From positions 186,001-250,000 of the forward strand of contig CAZPHB010000001.1 in NCBI GenBank assembly GCA_964586595.1: a stretch of 64,000 bases of DNA, given 5' to 3'. This stretch comes from REEB481 sp964586595 (GTDB taxonomy: Bacteria; Bacteroidota; Bacteroidia; NS11-12g; UBA955). Below, in pieces: positions 33,366-42,180 of this stretch (positions are counted from its first letter, which is position 1; each line of letters begins with the position of its first letter). The notes below the pieces were generated by a model. It was not told the origin of the DNA. It saw only the letters and a program-made list of their open reading frames with translations, and made no database searches. A program made the translations under genes and the position numbers.

Positions 33366-35236
33366 TGAATCCGCTAAGCAACCGACGATATGCATTCTAT
33401 TTCATGTTTTCGCTGCTCGGGCTGGTTTTTCTTGCGCGTATTTTTTCGTTGCAGGTTTTGGATGAAGGCAACTATAAAAAGGCCGTAAACAATGCCCTGA
33501 AAAAAATCACCATTTATCCTTCCAGGGGGATCATCTATGACCGAAACGGCAATTTATTGGTGTACAATGGACCTGTATATGATCTGATTGTATTTCCCGG
33601 GGCGTTAAAAGGCCTGGATACTGCCGGCATCTGTGCATTGCTGCGCATGGATCGGAAGGAGTTTGACAAACGACTGGAACAGGCACGTGTCAAGGCCAAA
33701 ACACAAAGGCGACGAGACAACTCTTTCAACCGTTCTGCCACCTTTTTGTCCAACCTGCCCATTGCCGATTACACCCGCATTCAGGAAAATTTATACCGTT
33801 ACAAAGGGTTTTATCTGGAACAAAAAACAGACCGCCTGTATGGGAATCAGGCTGCTGCCCATTTGGTCGGCTATATCGGTGAAGTCACTGAGAAGATGCT
33901 TGCCCGCGACCCCTACTACAAAAATGGAGATCTTGCCGGAATAACGGGTATTGAGCGCGGATATGAGAAATACCTGCGTGGAAAAAAGGGTGTGCGCACG
34001 GTATTACAAGACCGTTTTTACACCGAGAAAGGCAGTGCCGAGGGTGGAAAATTCGACAGCAGCGCCATGGCCGGTCCGGATATTTTTTCCAGTATTGATC
34101 TTAGTTTACAACAGTTTGGCGAACAATTGCTGCACGGCAGAATTGGAAGCATTGTAGCCATTGAACCAGCCACCGGTGAAATATTGGCATTGGTGAACAA
34201 ACCAGATTACCGGCCGGATTTGCTTATTGGTCCGAACAGGAATAAACATTTTCAGGAATTGATTCGCGACCAGAGCAAACCACTTTACAACAGGGCCATC
34301 CGTGGTGTTTATCCTCCGGGATCAACGTTCAAACCTGTCATTGCTTTGATTGGACGTCAGGAAGAAGTTTTGGCACCGACCACCACACATAGCTGCGCCG
34401 GAGGTTACCGCATGGGCAGCCTCACGGTAGGTTGTCACCCGCACGGATCACCCATCAACCTGGCGCAAAGCCTTGCCATCAGTTGTAATGCCTATTACTG
34501 TGAGGTATTCCGAGACATCATCGACAATCCGAAATACAACAGTGTGCGCGATGGCTGGACAAAATTGGAATCTTACCTGAACAGTTTCGGATTGGGCATC
34601 AAGATGGGCATTGACATCCCCGGTGAAGTATCCGGGAACATACCAAGTCTGGCCTACCTGGACAAACGACACGGCAACAAGTGGCGCAGCAGCACCATCA
34701 TTTCACTGGCCATCGGACAGGGTGAAATATTACTCACGCCGCTGCAGATGGCCAATGTAGCAGCCATCATTGCCAATCGCGGCTATTTCTACACGCCGCA
34801 TGCCATCCATGGCATCGGCCCTCAAAAATTCAAACCTGAAGCATTTTTAGTTCGCCGCAGCACCATGATAGATACCGTGTACTTTGAAAGCGTTATTGAA
34901 GGAATGGCTGATGTGATGGTTCCCGGCGGCACTGCATGGAGCGCCGCCATCCCCTCCTTATCCATTTGCGGTAAAACAGGTACTTCCCAAAATCCTCATG
35001 GCGAAGACCATTCCCTATTTATCGGATTTGCGCCCAGGAACAACCCCAAAATTGCCATTGCCGTTGTCGTTGAAAATGCGGGCTACGGCGCAACCTGGGC
35101 AGCACCTATTGCCACCCTGATGATGGAACATTACCTGAAAGCGGAGCAAGAACCCAGTAAAGCACCGCACCTGTTGAAAAAGTTGCTCATAATGCCCGAA
35201 CAAAATGCCAACATCACGCAACCAAAAAACCCTTAG
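33365..35236 (+). CDS. mrdA: Penicillin-binding protein 2 (elongation transpeptidase)
   Basis: Class B PBP that cross-links peptidoglycan in the rod complex, 623 residues. There is an N-terminal membrane anchor (about 10-30), the pedestal/dimerisation domain, and the transpeptidase with S320-TFK (GVYPPGSTFKP), S373-C-N and K537-TG (CGKTGTSQ). RodA follows with a 32-base overlap, so the SEDS glycosyltransferase and its partner PBP are made together. Confidence 0.96.
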   Translation: MNPLSNRRYAFYFMFSLLGLVFLARIFSLQVLDEGNYKKAVNNALKKITIYPSRGIIYDRNGNLLVYNGPVYDLIVFPGALKGLDTAGICALLRMDRKEFDKRLEQARVKAKTQRRRDNSFNRSATFLSNLPIADYTRIQENLYRYKGFYLEQKTDRLYGNQAAAHLVGYIGEVTEKMLARDPYYKNGDLAGITGIERGYEKYLRGKKGVRTVLQDRFYTEKGSAEGGKFDSSAMAGPDIFSSIDLSLQQFGEQLLHGRIGSIVAIEPATGEILALVNKPDYRPDLLIGPNRNKHFQELIRDQSKPLYNRAIRGVYPPGSTFKPVIALIGRQEEVLAPTTTHSCAGGYRMGSLTVGCHPHGSPINLAQSLAISCNAYYCEVFRDIIDNPKYNSVRDGWTKLESYLNSFGLGIKMGIDIPGEVSGNIPSLAYLDKRHGNKWRSSTIISLAIGQGEILLTPLQMANVAAIIANRGYFYTPHAIHGIGPQKFKPEAFLVRRSTMIDTVYFESVIEGMADVMVPGGTAWSAAIPSLSICGKTGTSQNPHGEDHSLFIGFAPRNNPKIAIAVVVENAGYGATWAAPIATLMMEHYLKAEQEPSKAPHLLKKLLIMPEQNANITQPKNP

Positions 35237-36491
35237 TCCCAAATTGGATTTTACCAGCGTGATCTTGTTCACGCTGTTGGTATTTTTTGGATTTCTGAAT
35301 ATTTATTCAGCTTCATCCGGCGGCCAATCCGGTTTTTCACTGCAGGTGAATCAGGTACATACGAAACAATTGATTTGGATGACCGGGGCATTTTTACTCA
35401 TCATACTGGTTACTTTTTCCAATCCCAACTTCTTTGAATTCACAGGTTATTTGTTTTACGGCATTACGGTTTTGCTTTGCCTGGCAGTTTTACTGGTTGG
35501 TCGCGAAGTTTCGGGAGCCAAATCGTGGTTCGGGTTTGCAGGTATTGGCATTCAACCCAGCGAATTCGCCAAATTTGGCACCTCGCTGGCGCTTGCAAAG
35601 TTTTTAGGAACCTACGGAGTTCGTTTCAAAGGCTGGAAAAACATTGGCATCAGTCTGGCTATTTTCCTGGTTCCCATGGCCATTGTATTGAAGCAGAACG
35701 ACACTGGCTCTGCCCTGGTATTCCTCAGCTTTTTCCTGGTTTTATATCGTGAAGGGTTGCCGGGTTATGTGCTGTTGGCAGCCATTTGGTTGTTGATTTT
35801 GGCCGTTTTATCCATCGTGCTGCTCGCCTATCAGCTCAGCCTGATATATTGGATCTTGCTTCCACTGTCGGGCATTGCCCTGGTGTTTTTGTATTTGTTT
35901 CGGAAATCCAGATTCTGGATGGCCGTAACCGTGGTTTTGGTACTGGCTTCATGGGGCTTCACCAAAGTGGTTTCGTTTACATATAAAAACGTGCTGTACG
36001 ATTACCAGCGCGACCGCATAGAAATCATCCTCAACCTAAAAAAAGATGACAAAGGCGTAGGGTTCAACCTCATTCAAAGCAAAATTGCCATAGGTGCCGG
36101 CAGGTGGACCGGCAGAGGATTCATGGAAGGTACCCAAACCAAAATGGGTTTTGTACCGGAACAACATACCGATTTCATCTTTTGTACCATTGGTGAAGAA
36201 TGGGGATTTGTTGGTGTATTGCTTTTTCTGTCGGTTTATTTCGGTTTACTGTTCCGTTTGGTGGTGCTTGCAGAACGCCAAACCACCAACTTCGCCAGAG
36301 TATTCGGCTACAGTGTAATCAGCATTCTTTTTTTTCACCTGTGTATCAATATTGGCATGACCATCGGACTGGTGCCCATCATTGGCATCCCCTTGCCCTT
36401 TGTGAGTTTTGGCGGATCAAGTTTATGGGCATTCACCCTGCTTCTGTTTACCTTCCTGAAGTTGGATGAACGACGTTTAAGTTACGCATGA
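35205..36491 (+). CDS. rodA: Rod-complex peptidoglycan glycosyltransferase RodA
   Basis: SEDS-family polymerase of 428 residues with about ten membrane segments. Motifs: GAKSWFGFAGIGIQPSEFAKF and the end GIPLPFVSFGGSSLW. It overlaps mrdA by 32 bases and mnmD by 4 bases (ATGA). It belongs with MreBCD and PBP2 in lateral wall synthesis. Confidence 0.95.
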   Translation: MPTSRNQKTLSPKLDFTSVILFTLLVFFGFLNIYSASSGGQSGFSLQVNQVHTKQLIWMTGAFLLIILVTFSNPNFFEFTGYLFYGITVLLCLAVLLVGREVSGAKSWFGFAGIGIQPSEFAKFGTSLALAKFLGTYGVRFKGWKNIGISLAIFLVPMAIVLKQNDTGSALVFLSFFLVLYREGLPGYVLLAAIWLLILAVLSIVLLAYQLSLIYWILLPLSGIALVFLYLFRKSRFWMAVTVVLVLASWGFTKVVSFTYKNVLYDYQRDRIEIILNLKKDDKGVGFNLIQSKIAIGAGRWTGRGFMEGTQTKMGFVPEQHTDFIFCTIGEEWGFVGVLLFLSVYFGLLFRLVVLAERQTTNFARVFGYSVISILFFHLCINIGMTIGLVPIIGIPLPFVSFGGSSLWAFTLLLFTFLKLDERRLSYA

Positions 36492-37171
36492 ACCATGTGC
36501 GCATCAAAACTGCGGATGGGAGCAGCACCCTCCTGCATGAAGTTTTGGGAGAAACCTACCATTCTGCCAAAGGTGCTGTTGAAGAATCCGTTCACGTGTA
36601 CATCAATGCCGGATTAAAACATCTTCAGGCACAAAGAAAAAACACCAGCCTGCACCTGTTGGAAGTAGGTTACGGAACAGGACTAAATGCTTTGCTTACC
36701 ATGATTCACTCCATGGGCGTAGTTCATTACACAGCCATCGAACCATTTCCCTTACCCCAAGAGGAACAATATACCTCCCGCGAATTGCAGGCCATGGGTT
36801 ACCAAATACCTGAGGATGTAGCCGCGCTCCAATGGACAGCTCCGTTGGCTGCAAAGCAGGAGGTATTCCAACGGATTACGGCACATTTTTTCCTGAGAAA
36901 GCTCAAATGTTCCTTAAATGAATTGCATGCCCCACAAATGTTTGACTTGGTGTATTTCGACGCCTTTGCACCTAAGTATCAACCGGAAATGTGGACGGCC
37001 CAAAGCTGGAACTACTTGAAAACCCTGATGAAACCAGGATCTGTTGCTGTAACTTATTGCGCGCAGGGCGCCTTCAGGAGGATGCTGCAACTAGAACATT
37101 GGCAGGTTGAACGGCTGCGCGGAGCTAAAGGTCATAAACGAGAAATGATTCGCGCAACCGTGCCTGGTTAG
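36488..37171 (+). CDS. mnmD: tRNA mnm5s2U34 methyltransferase MnmD (stand-alone MnmC methyltransferase domain)
   Basis: SAM-dependent methyltransferase of 227 residues. SAM motif LLEVGYGTGLNALL; catalytic-side motif DLVYFDAFAPKYQPEMW, as in the methyltransferase half of MnmC; the end resembles KGHKREMIRA. It has no FAD oxidase domain. It methylates aminomethyl uridine at tRNA position 34 in related organisms. It is the last gene of the mre operon by a 4-base overlap with rodA, which looks accidental functionally. A separate FAD oxidase of the MnmC2/DadA type is encoded at 58959. Confidence 0.9.
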   Translation: MNHVRIKTADGSSTLLHEVLGETYHSAKGAVEESVHVYINAGLKHLQAQRKNTSLHLLEVGYGTGLNALLTMIHSMGVVHYTAIEPFPLPQEEQYTSRELQAMGYQIPEDVAALQWTAPLAAKQEVFQRITAHFFLRKLKCSLNELHAPQMFDLVYFDAFAPKYQPEMWTAQSWNYLKTLMKPGSVAVTYCAQGAFRRMLQLEHWQVERLRGAKGHKREMIRATVPG

Positions 37172-37177
37172 TTTTCA

Positions 37178-37204
37178 GCACGTTGGCACTTTTGGCCAAT
37201 GTGC
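37178..37204. terminator. Hairpin between convergent mnmD and the RemB/Wzi-like gene
   Basis: Stem GCAC-(G)-TTGGC / GCCAA-(T)-GTGC with loop ACTTTTG. There is no clear T-run on either side. The position between convergent genes fits a terminator. Confidence 0.45.
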
Positions 37205-37215
37205 ATTCCCAATGC

Positions 37216-38898
37216 TTATTGCACGTAGTTCCGTGGCTCGATGTTCAGGCGCATTCCCACTGTGAACATTTGCTCTTTACCAGGCTCCATCCATGGCTGA
37301 TTGTATTTGGTTTGACGCAACAGCCAGCGCATATCGATGAACAAATTGTGCCGCAGCATATAGCTTAGTGTCACCTGGGCATTGTTGATGTGCTGTGTGG
37401 CATAGCCCTGATGCATGCGCTGGTTGAAGTTTCCGGCGCGGGTGCTATAATTCAAACGGATGTCATTCCCGTAATTCTTGCCGTTGAGGCTGTCGAGGCC
37501 ACGGGTAGCCAGCATCACATCCAGCTTAACAAACAAACCGGGCAACACCTTCGGCTGGTACTGGATGGCAAAAACATATTCGGTGAAATTGCTTCCCAGC
37601 GGATGTGCCAGCGGCTGATTGTAATGCGTGTAGGATTGCAGCGGCAGGTAATGCGTATAGGTGTAAGGACGCACCCGATTCCATTCAGCCTGTACGAACA
37701 ACCAACCGAAGTTGGGCTGTGCCACGGTGTATTTCAAGCCCGTTTGCAATCCGTATTTATTGCCCCACCAGCCACTGCGCTGGCGCATAAACTCCAGGCG
37801 AAATTCATCCAACATCACCTGCCCGTACCATTGGAACCGATTGATAAAATTCCATTTCCAGTCCAAGGCAAGCATGGCATTGTCGCGGCTGCCATTGTGT
37901 ATTTCCACGGCGCGATACAGAATCACGGGATTCAGGTAATCTACGTCGAAGCCGCGTTGCCGCGAACTGTCGCTGCGGTCAAAAATCACCATTTCGCTCA
38001 GCCCCAGTTCCAGGTTTCGGGTAACCTGCACCGAAGCCCTGTGGATGGCCATGTATTTGATCGGTTGCAACCGGTCGCCCGTATTCGGTGTATAACCATT
38101 GAGGCGCGCAAAAATATTCTGGTAACGAAATGGCCCCAGACTGGTATGCAAGCGGAGGTGCAGAAATTCACGGGAATGGTCGGAAAGTATCAGGCTGCGT
38201 ATGCCATTACCGATGAACATTTTATCGTGTCCGGCCTGGACACGCACCCGATTTTTCAACGCGCGCAATGTGAGGTAGCCTCTGGCCTGGAGAAAATCGG
38301 CACCTGTTTTTTTGAATGGTGTGATGAATCCTTCCCCGGGAACAACGCCATACTTTCTGCGGATGGTGTCGATGAATTGGGGCAGATACACTTGGTTTTC
38401 TGTAACCAGGGAATAAAACGACAGCTTGGAAGTGATGTTGCCACGAAATTCCGCCCCGCGGGTATTCTGTTGCAGCATATTCGCTGCTCCTGGCTGCAAC
38501 TGCACGTTCAGCACCGGATTCACCATAAATGCGTCGCCGGAATCCTGCCAGTAAAGAAGCTGAGCCGGTGTTTTATAAAATGGGCCAACACCTTTACGTC
38601 TTGATGCCATGGGCCCGTACCTGTCCGGATTATCCGTGCTCAGATACTGATTCATGAAGCGAAGTGGGTCTGCTTTTCCACTTCCATAGAAATAGCGATC
38701 GGCAACATCCGCCCGGGGATAAAACCTGTTGCCGGTATTGGCATGATTGGGTAAAGTTACTTCCCTACCCGGCAAGTTCCAGATATCCAAAGCCTGAACA
38801 TAACGGTCGGCAAATCCATTCGGTACGTACAATGCATCCTGGCCATGAAGCAATGAAGCAGATGCAGCCAAAAAGAACCCAAACAAGATGCAGCGCAT
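37216..38898 (-). CDS. Outer-membrane barrel of the RemB/Wzi-like group
   Basis: The protein has 560 residues. There is a signal peptide (MRCILFGFFLAASASLLHGQ), then a beta-barrel pattern. Segments such as DYLNPVILYRAVEIHNGSRDN, FQWYGQVMLDEF and GLKYTVAQPNFGWLFVQAEWNRVRPYTY resemble Bacteroidota proteins called capsule-assembly Wzi or gliding protein RemB. The role could be surface polysaccharide attachment or gliding, and cannot be decided from this sequence. The ATG at 38898 is chosen; the longer start is GTG at 38913. It lies on the same strand as photolyase, 67 bases downstream. Confidence 0.75.
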   Translation of the reverse strand: MRCILFGFFLAASASLLHGQDALYVPNGFADRYVQALDIWNLPGREVTLPNHANTGNRFYPRADVADRYFYGSGKADPLRFMNQYLSTDNPDRYGPMASRRKGVGPFYKTPAQLLYWQDSGDAFMVNPVLNVQLQPGAANMLQQNTRGAEFRGNITSKLSFYSLVTENQVYLPQFIDTIRRKYGVVPGEGFITPFKKTGADFLQARGYLTLRALKNRVRVQAGHDKMFIGNGIRSLILSDHSREFLHLRLHTSLGPFRYQNIFARLNGYTPNTGDRLQPIKYMAIHRASVQVTRNLELGLSEMVIFDRSDSSRQRGFDVDYLNPVILYRAVEIHNGSRDNAMLALDWKWNFINRFQWYGQVMLDEFRLEFMRQRSGWWGNKYGLQTGLKYTVAQPNFGWLFVQAEWNRVRPYTYTHYLPLQSYTHYNQPLAHPLGSNFTEYVFAIQYQPKVLPGLFVKLDVMLATRGLDSLNGKNYGNDIRLNYSTRAGNFNQRMHQGYATQHINNAQVTLSYMLRHNLFIDMRWLLRQTKYNQPWMEPGKEQMFTVGMRLNIEPRNYVQ

Positions 38899-38965
38899 GA
38901 GTGCAAATAACACCTAAAAATTGAAAAAGCACTTTTATGACGGTGTGGGAAAACCGGTACTTACC

Positions 38966-40270
38966 TCATCCAAGTGCTGCCTTATACACCTCAAGACAAC
39001 GTTTCCGCGTAGCGGCAAAATCCACCATAGGCCGAGGATACGCCGGCGTTCCGTATTCAGGAACCCATTGCCGGATGTATTTACCCTGAGGATCAAAACG
39101 CTGTGTTTGCAAGGTTGGATTGAACACACGGAAATAAGGCGCAGCATCTACCCCGCTGCCTGCAGCCCACTGCCAGCCTCCATTGTTCGAAGCCAATTCA
39201 AAATCCAATAGTTTCTCGGCAAAGTAATCTGCACCCCAGCGCCAGTCGATGAGCAGGTTTTTACAAAGAAAACTGGCCACAATCATGCGCACCCGGTTGT
39301 GCATGAATCCGGTGGCGTTCAGTTCGCGCATGCCAGCATCCACAATTGGATAGCCCGTAGTTCCTGTGCACCAACGCCGGAATTGTTCTTCATTGTTGAC
39401 CCATTCAATCCGGTCGTATGCCGGTTTAAAAGCGCCATGCAACACATGCGGGAAATGCCATAAAATCTGCATGTAAAACTCACGCCAGATGAGTTCATTC
39501 AGGTACGATTCACTCAGCGGCTGCGCCCTGCGTGCCAAATCACGCACACTGATGGTTCCAAAGCGCAGGTGTACGCTCAGCCTGCTGGTTCCGTGCACTG
39601 AAGGAATGTCGCGGCGTTGCCCGTAATTCAGGATTAGATCGTCGCTTACGTTCTTATTGGGAAAGTTGGCAGTCGGCGCGATAAAACCGAGCTCTTGCAG
39701 CGTTGGCAATTGCTGACCCGGCCACTTCCACAAAGCTGATAGATGCGCTTCCGAAGGAAACGCCGGAATGCCTTCCTGCTGCAACCTCAACTTCCACTTT
39801 TTGCTGAACGGTGTGAACACGGTATATGGCAATCCGTCGTCTTTAACTACTTCATTCTGTTCGAAAATCACCTGATCTTTGAACGTGTAAAATGCTACAC
39901 CCTGCTTGTTCAGCAATTCCTGAATGGCGGCATCTCTGTTTCGGGCATACGGTTCATAATCGCGGTTGGTATAAACGGCCTTGATGGAAAACCTGCTGCA
40001 CAGCTCCTGCCATGCGTCTTCAGGTTTGTGATGCAGCACCAGCAAACCGCTGCCCAGGCTGCGAAAGTGTGCATCCAGTGCAGTCAGTTGCTCGTGGATG
40101 AAGGCAACCCTGGCGTCGCTTCGATCTTGCAAAGGTTCCAAAATGGAAGGGTCGAAGATGAAGATGGGCAAAACGGGCAAACCCGATTGCAGGGCTGCCG
40201 CCAGAGCGGCATTGTCGTTGTATCGCAAGTCGCGTCGGAACCAGAAAACCGCGAGGCTATTTTGGGGCAT
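38966..40270 (-). CDS. phrB: Deoxyribodipyrimidine photolyase (class I)
   Basis: Light-driven repair of cyclobutane pyrimidine dimers. The protein has 434 residues. The N-terminal alpha/beta antenna domain starts LAVFWFRRDLRYNDNAAL. The FAD-binding helical domain has LNELIWREFYMQIL, TGYPIVDAGMRELNATGFMHNR and the RMIVASFLCKNLLIDWR segment, and ends near SNNGGWQWAAGSGVDAAPYFRVFNP. These are the CPD-photolyase motifs, not cryptochrome-DASH. It overlaps the upstream epimerase gene by 14 bases, so the two form one transcript, divergent from the CarH-like regulator. Confidence 0.96.
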   Translation of the reverse strand: MPQNSLAVFWFRRDLRYNDNAALAAALQSGLPVLPIFIFDPSILEPLQDRSDARVAFIHEQLTALDAHFRSLGSGLLVLHHKPEDAWQELCSRFSIKAVYTNRDYEPYARNRDAAIQELLNKQGVAFYTFKDQVIFEQNEVVKDDGLPYTVFTPFSKKWKLRLQQEGIPAFPSEAHLSALWKWPGQQLPTLQELGFIAPTANFPNKNVSDDLILNYGQRRDIPSVHGTSRLSVHLRFGTISVRDLARRAQPLSESYLNELIWREFYMQILWHFPHVLHGAFKPAYDRIEWVNNEEQFRRWCTGTTGYPIVDAGMRELNATGFMHNRVRMIVASFLCKNLLIDWRWGADYFAEKLLDFELASNNGGWQWAAGSGVDAAPYFRVFNPTLQTQRFDPQGKYIRQWVPEYGTPAYPRPMVDFAATRKRCLEVYKAALG

Positions 40271-41168
40271 AAATCTGTGCTAATGCTTCTGCTAAAGTGG
40301 GATACTTGAAAACAAAGCCCTGCTGTAAAAGTTTCTCAGGCACCACCTGCTGGTCGCTGAGCAACAAAGCCGACTGCTCGCCAAAAATCAGGCGCACCAA
40401 AAAAGGCGGAATGCCCGGATAAAGGCATTTTTTCCCTGCCGTGGCGGCCAGTGTTTTCAGAAACACATCCTGCGCACAAGAAGCCGGAGCAGCAGCATTG
40501 TAGATTCCGGGTGCCAGTTTGTCTTCTACCAGATCCGCATACATGCGCACCATATCGTCAATATGCACCCAGCTGAGCTGTTGCTTTTTGAGCCCAAGCA
40601 CGGGTAAAATCCCGAATTTCATGGAAGTTCGGAACGGATCCAGAAAGCCTCCGGATTTAGACAAAACCACAGAAGTGCGCAGCGCAGAAACCTTGCTGCC
40701 TATGGATCCGAACTGCTGCGCGGCTGCTTCCCATTGAACGCATACATCGCTTAAAAAATCAGTGCCGCTTTGGAATTGCTCGTTTAATGGCTGTCCGGTT
40801 CCGGATGGATATATGCCCACACCTGAGGCACTGATGAAATGTAAAATGTGCTGTTGTTTTTTAATTGCCAGTTGTAACAGCAATTGGGCGCCTTTTACCC
40901 GAGAATCCAGAATCTCTTTTTTATATGCTTTTGTCCAGCGACGGGCTGCAATACCTGCGCCGGCAAGATGGATGATCACGGTTACACCGTCCAGACATTG
41001 TTCATCAATAATTCCATTCAGCGGATCCCAATAAAACCGATGTTCCTGATTTTTTTGTTTTTTATTTGCGGTCAGTACAGCACACAGATGGCCTTGTTCT
41101 TCAAGGTGGCGCTTTAATGCACTTCCAATAAGACCTGAAGCTCCTGTGATCAGTATTTTTTTTGTCAT
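40257..41168 (-). CDS. TIGR01777 family NAD-dependent epimerase/SDR
   Basis: YfcH-type extended SDR of 303 residues. N-terminal cofactor motif ILITGASGLIGSALKRHL; the family-specific IIHLAGAGIAARRWTKAYKKEI and ISASGVGIYPSG follow; the DUF1731-like C-terminal segment has PFLVRLIFGEQSALLLSDQQVVPEKLLQQGF. The reaction is unknown. It is the first gene of the epimerase-photolyase pair. The ATG at 41168 is 13 bases from the start of the divergent regulator; a -7-like box CATCTTTG on this strand lies at 41177-41184. Confidence 0.93.
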   Translation of the reverse strand: MTKKILITGASGLIGSALKRHLEEQGHLCAVLTANKKQKNQEHRFYWDPLNGIIDEQCLDGVTVIIHLAGAGIAARRWTKAYKKEILDSRVKGAQLLLQLAIKKQQHILHFISASGVGIYPSGTGQPLNEQFQSGTDFLSDVCVQWEAAAQQFGSIGSKVSALRTSVVLSKSGGFLDPFRTSMKFGILPVLGLKKQQLSWVHIDDMVRMYADLVEDKLAPGIYNAAAPASCAQDVFLKTLAATAGKKCLYPGIPPFLVRLIFGEQSALLLSDQQVVPEKLLQQGFVFKYPTLAEALAQIYAPK

Positions 41169-41176
41169 GGATGTAG

Positions 41177-41184
41177 CAAAGATG
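41177..41184 (-). promoter_or_regulatory. -7-like box CATCTTTG for the epimerase-photolyase operon
   Basis: One base off TAnnTTTG on the minus strand, 8 bases before the epimerase ATG. It overlaps the chosen start codon of the divergent regulator (41182). Confidence 0.4.
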
Positions 41185-42135
41185 GCGAATACCGAGGAGT
41201 TGGTATCAGAGGAACACAGAAAAGGAAAAGGATTTTTCCGAGATAAGTACTTCATCAAAGACATTGAAAACATCACGGGCATCAAAGCCTACACGCTGCG
41301 CATCTGGGAACAACGCTATGGCCTGCTGAAACCCAAACGCACCGAAACCAACATCAGGTATTATGAAGAAGACGACCTGAAGTACATGTTGAACGTGGCC
41401 ATTCTGACCAGCAACGGGATTAAGATTAAAACCATTGCGCAGATGACCCGTGAAGAGGTGCAGAAGCGCACCTTGGAAATTCACGAGAACCACACCCAAT
41501 ATGAAGGCCAAATCCAGGCGCTGGTAGCCACGATGATGTCTTTCGACGAGCGGGAGTTCAACAAAACCCTGGCGGTCAACGTACTTAAAATTGGCATGGA
41601 AGAAACCATGAGTCGGATCATTTTCCCATTCATGGAACACATTGGGCTTTTGTGGCTGGGCGGCAGCATCCATCCGGCCCACGAACACTTCATCACCAAC
41701 CTGATCAGGCAGCGTTTGTATGTGGCCATCGATCAATTGAATCAGGTTCCTGCACCCGGCGCCCGGCGCTACCTGCTTTTTGTTCCGGCCGGCGAACCGC
41801 ATGACCTGAGCCTCCTTTTTGCCAACTACATCCTGCGCGCCCGTTCACAAAGCGTTATTTATCTGGGCACTTCCACTCCGCTGGAAGACCTGAACAGCAT
41901 ATTCTCCATGCATGTTCCAGACTTTATTTTCTGCACCCTTACCGCCGCAAACACCAATCTGCCCACACAGATTTTCATCAATGCCATGAGCAAAAGCTGG
42001 CCACATACCAAAATACTGCTTACAGGCATGCAGGTGGTGAAACGCAAGGATTTGCATTTCCCCTCTAACGTGCTGGTGATGAACAACCCGGCAGAGTTTG
42101 TTTCTTTTATTGAACAGGAATCCCAGAAGGCTTAA
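41182..42135 (+). CDS. MerR regulator with CarH-like cobalamin-binding C-terminal domain
   Basis: The protein has 317 residues. The MerR-type winged helix is at about 25-95 (FIKDIENITGIKAYTLRIWEQRYGLLKPKR). It is followed by a helical bundle and a B12-type Rossmann domain. The W-x9-EH motif of CarH light sensors is present: Trp158, Glu168, His169 (LLWLGGSIHPAHEHF). The lower-ligand motif ExHxxG is E205-P-H207-D-L-S210, with Ser for Gly. CarH represses carotenoid genes in the dark via adenosylcobalamin. Here the gene is divergent from epimerase and photolyase, suggesting light control of repair. The start at 41182 (MANTEEL) is not certain: ATG 41167 and GTG 41146 are in frame. Confidence 0.85.
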   Translation: MANTEELVSEEHRKGKGFFRDKYFIKDIENITGIKAYTLRIWEQRYGLLKPKRTETNIRYYEEDDLKYMLNVAILTSNGIKIKTIAQMTREEVQKRTLEIHENHTQYEGQIQALVATMMSFDEREFNKTLAVNVLKIGMEETMSRIIFPFMEHIGLLWLGGSIHPAHEHFITNLIRQRLYVAIDQLNQVPAPGARRYLLFVPAGEPHDLSLLFANYILRARSQSVIYLGTSTPLEDLNSIFSMHVPDFIFCTLTAANTNLPTQIFINAMSKSWPHTKILLTGMQVVKRKDLHFPSNVLVMNNPAEFVSFIEQESQKA

Positions 42136-42180
42136 AAAAAGTCGTGTGGCTGTCGCAGCGATTGTCAGATCTTTACCGCT

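Noticed and set aside
37390..38604. Long plus-strand open frame (404 codons) opposite the RemB/Wzi-like gene
   Set aside because: Antisense to a real gene with a signal peptide and barrel pattern; the translation has no domain-like features.
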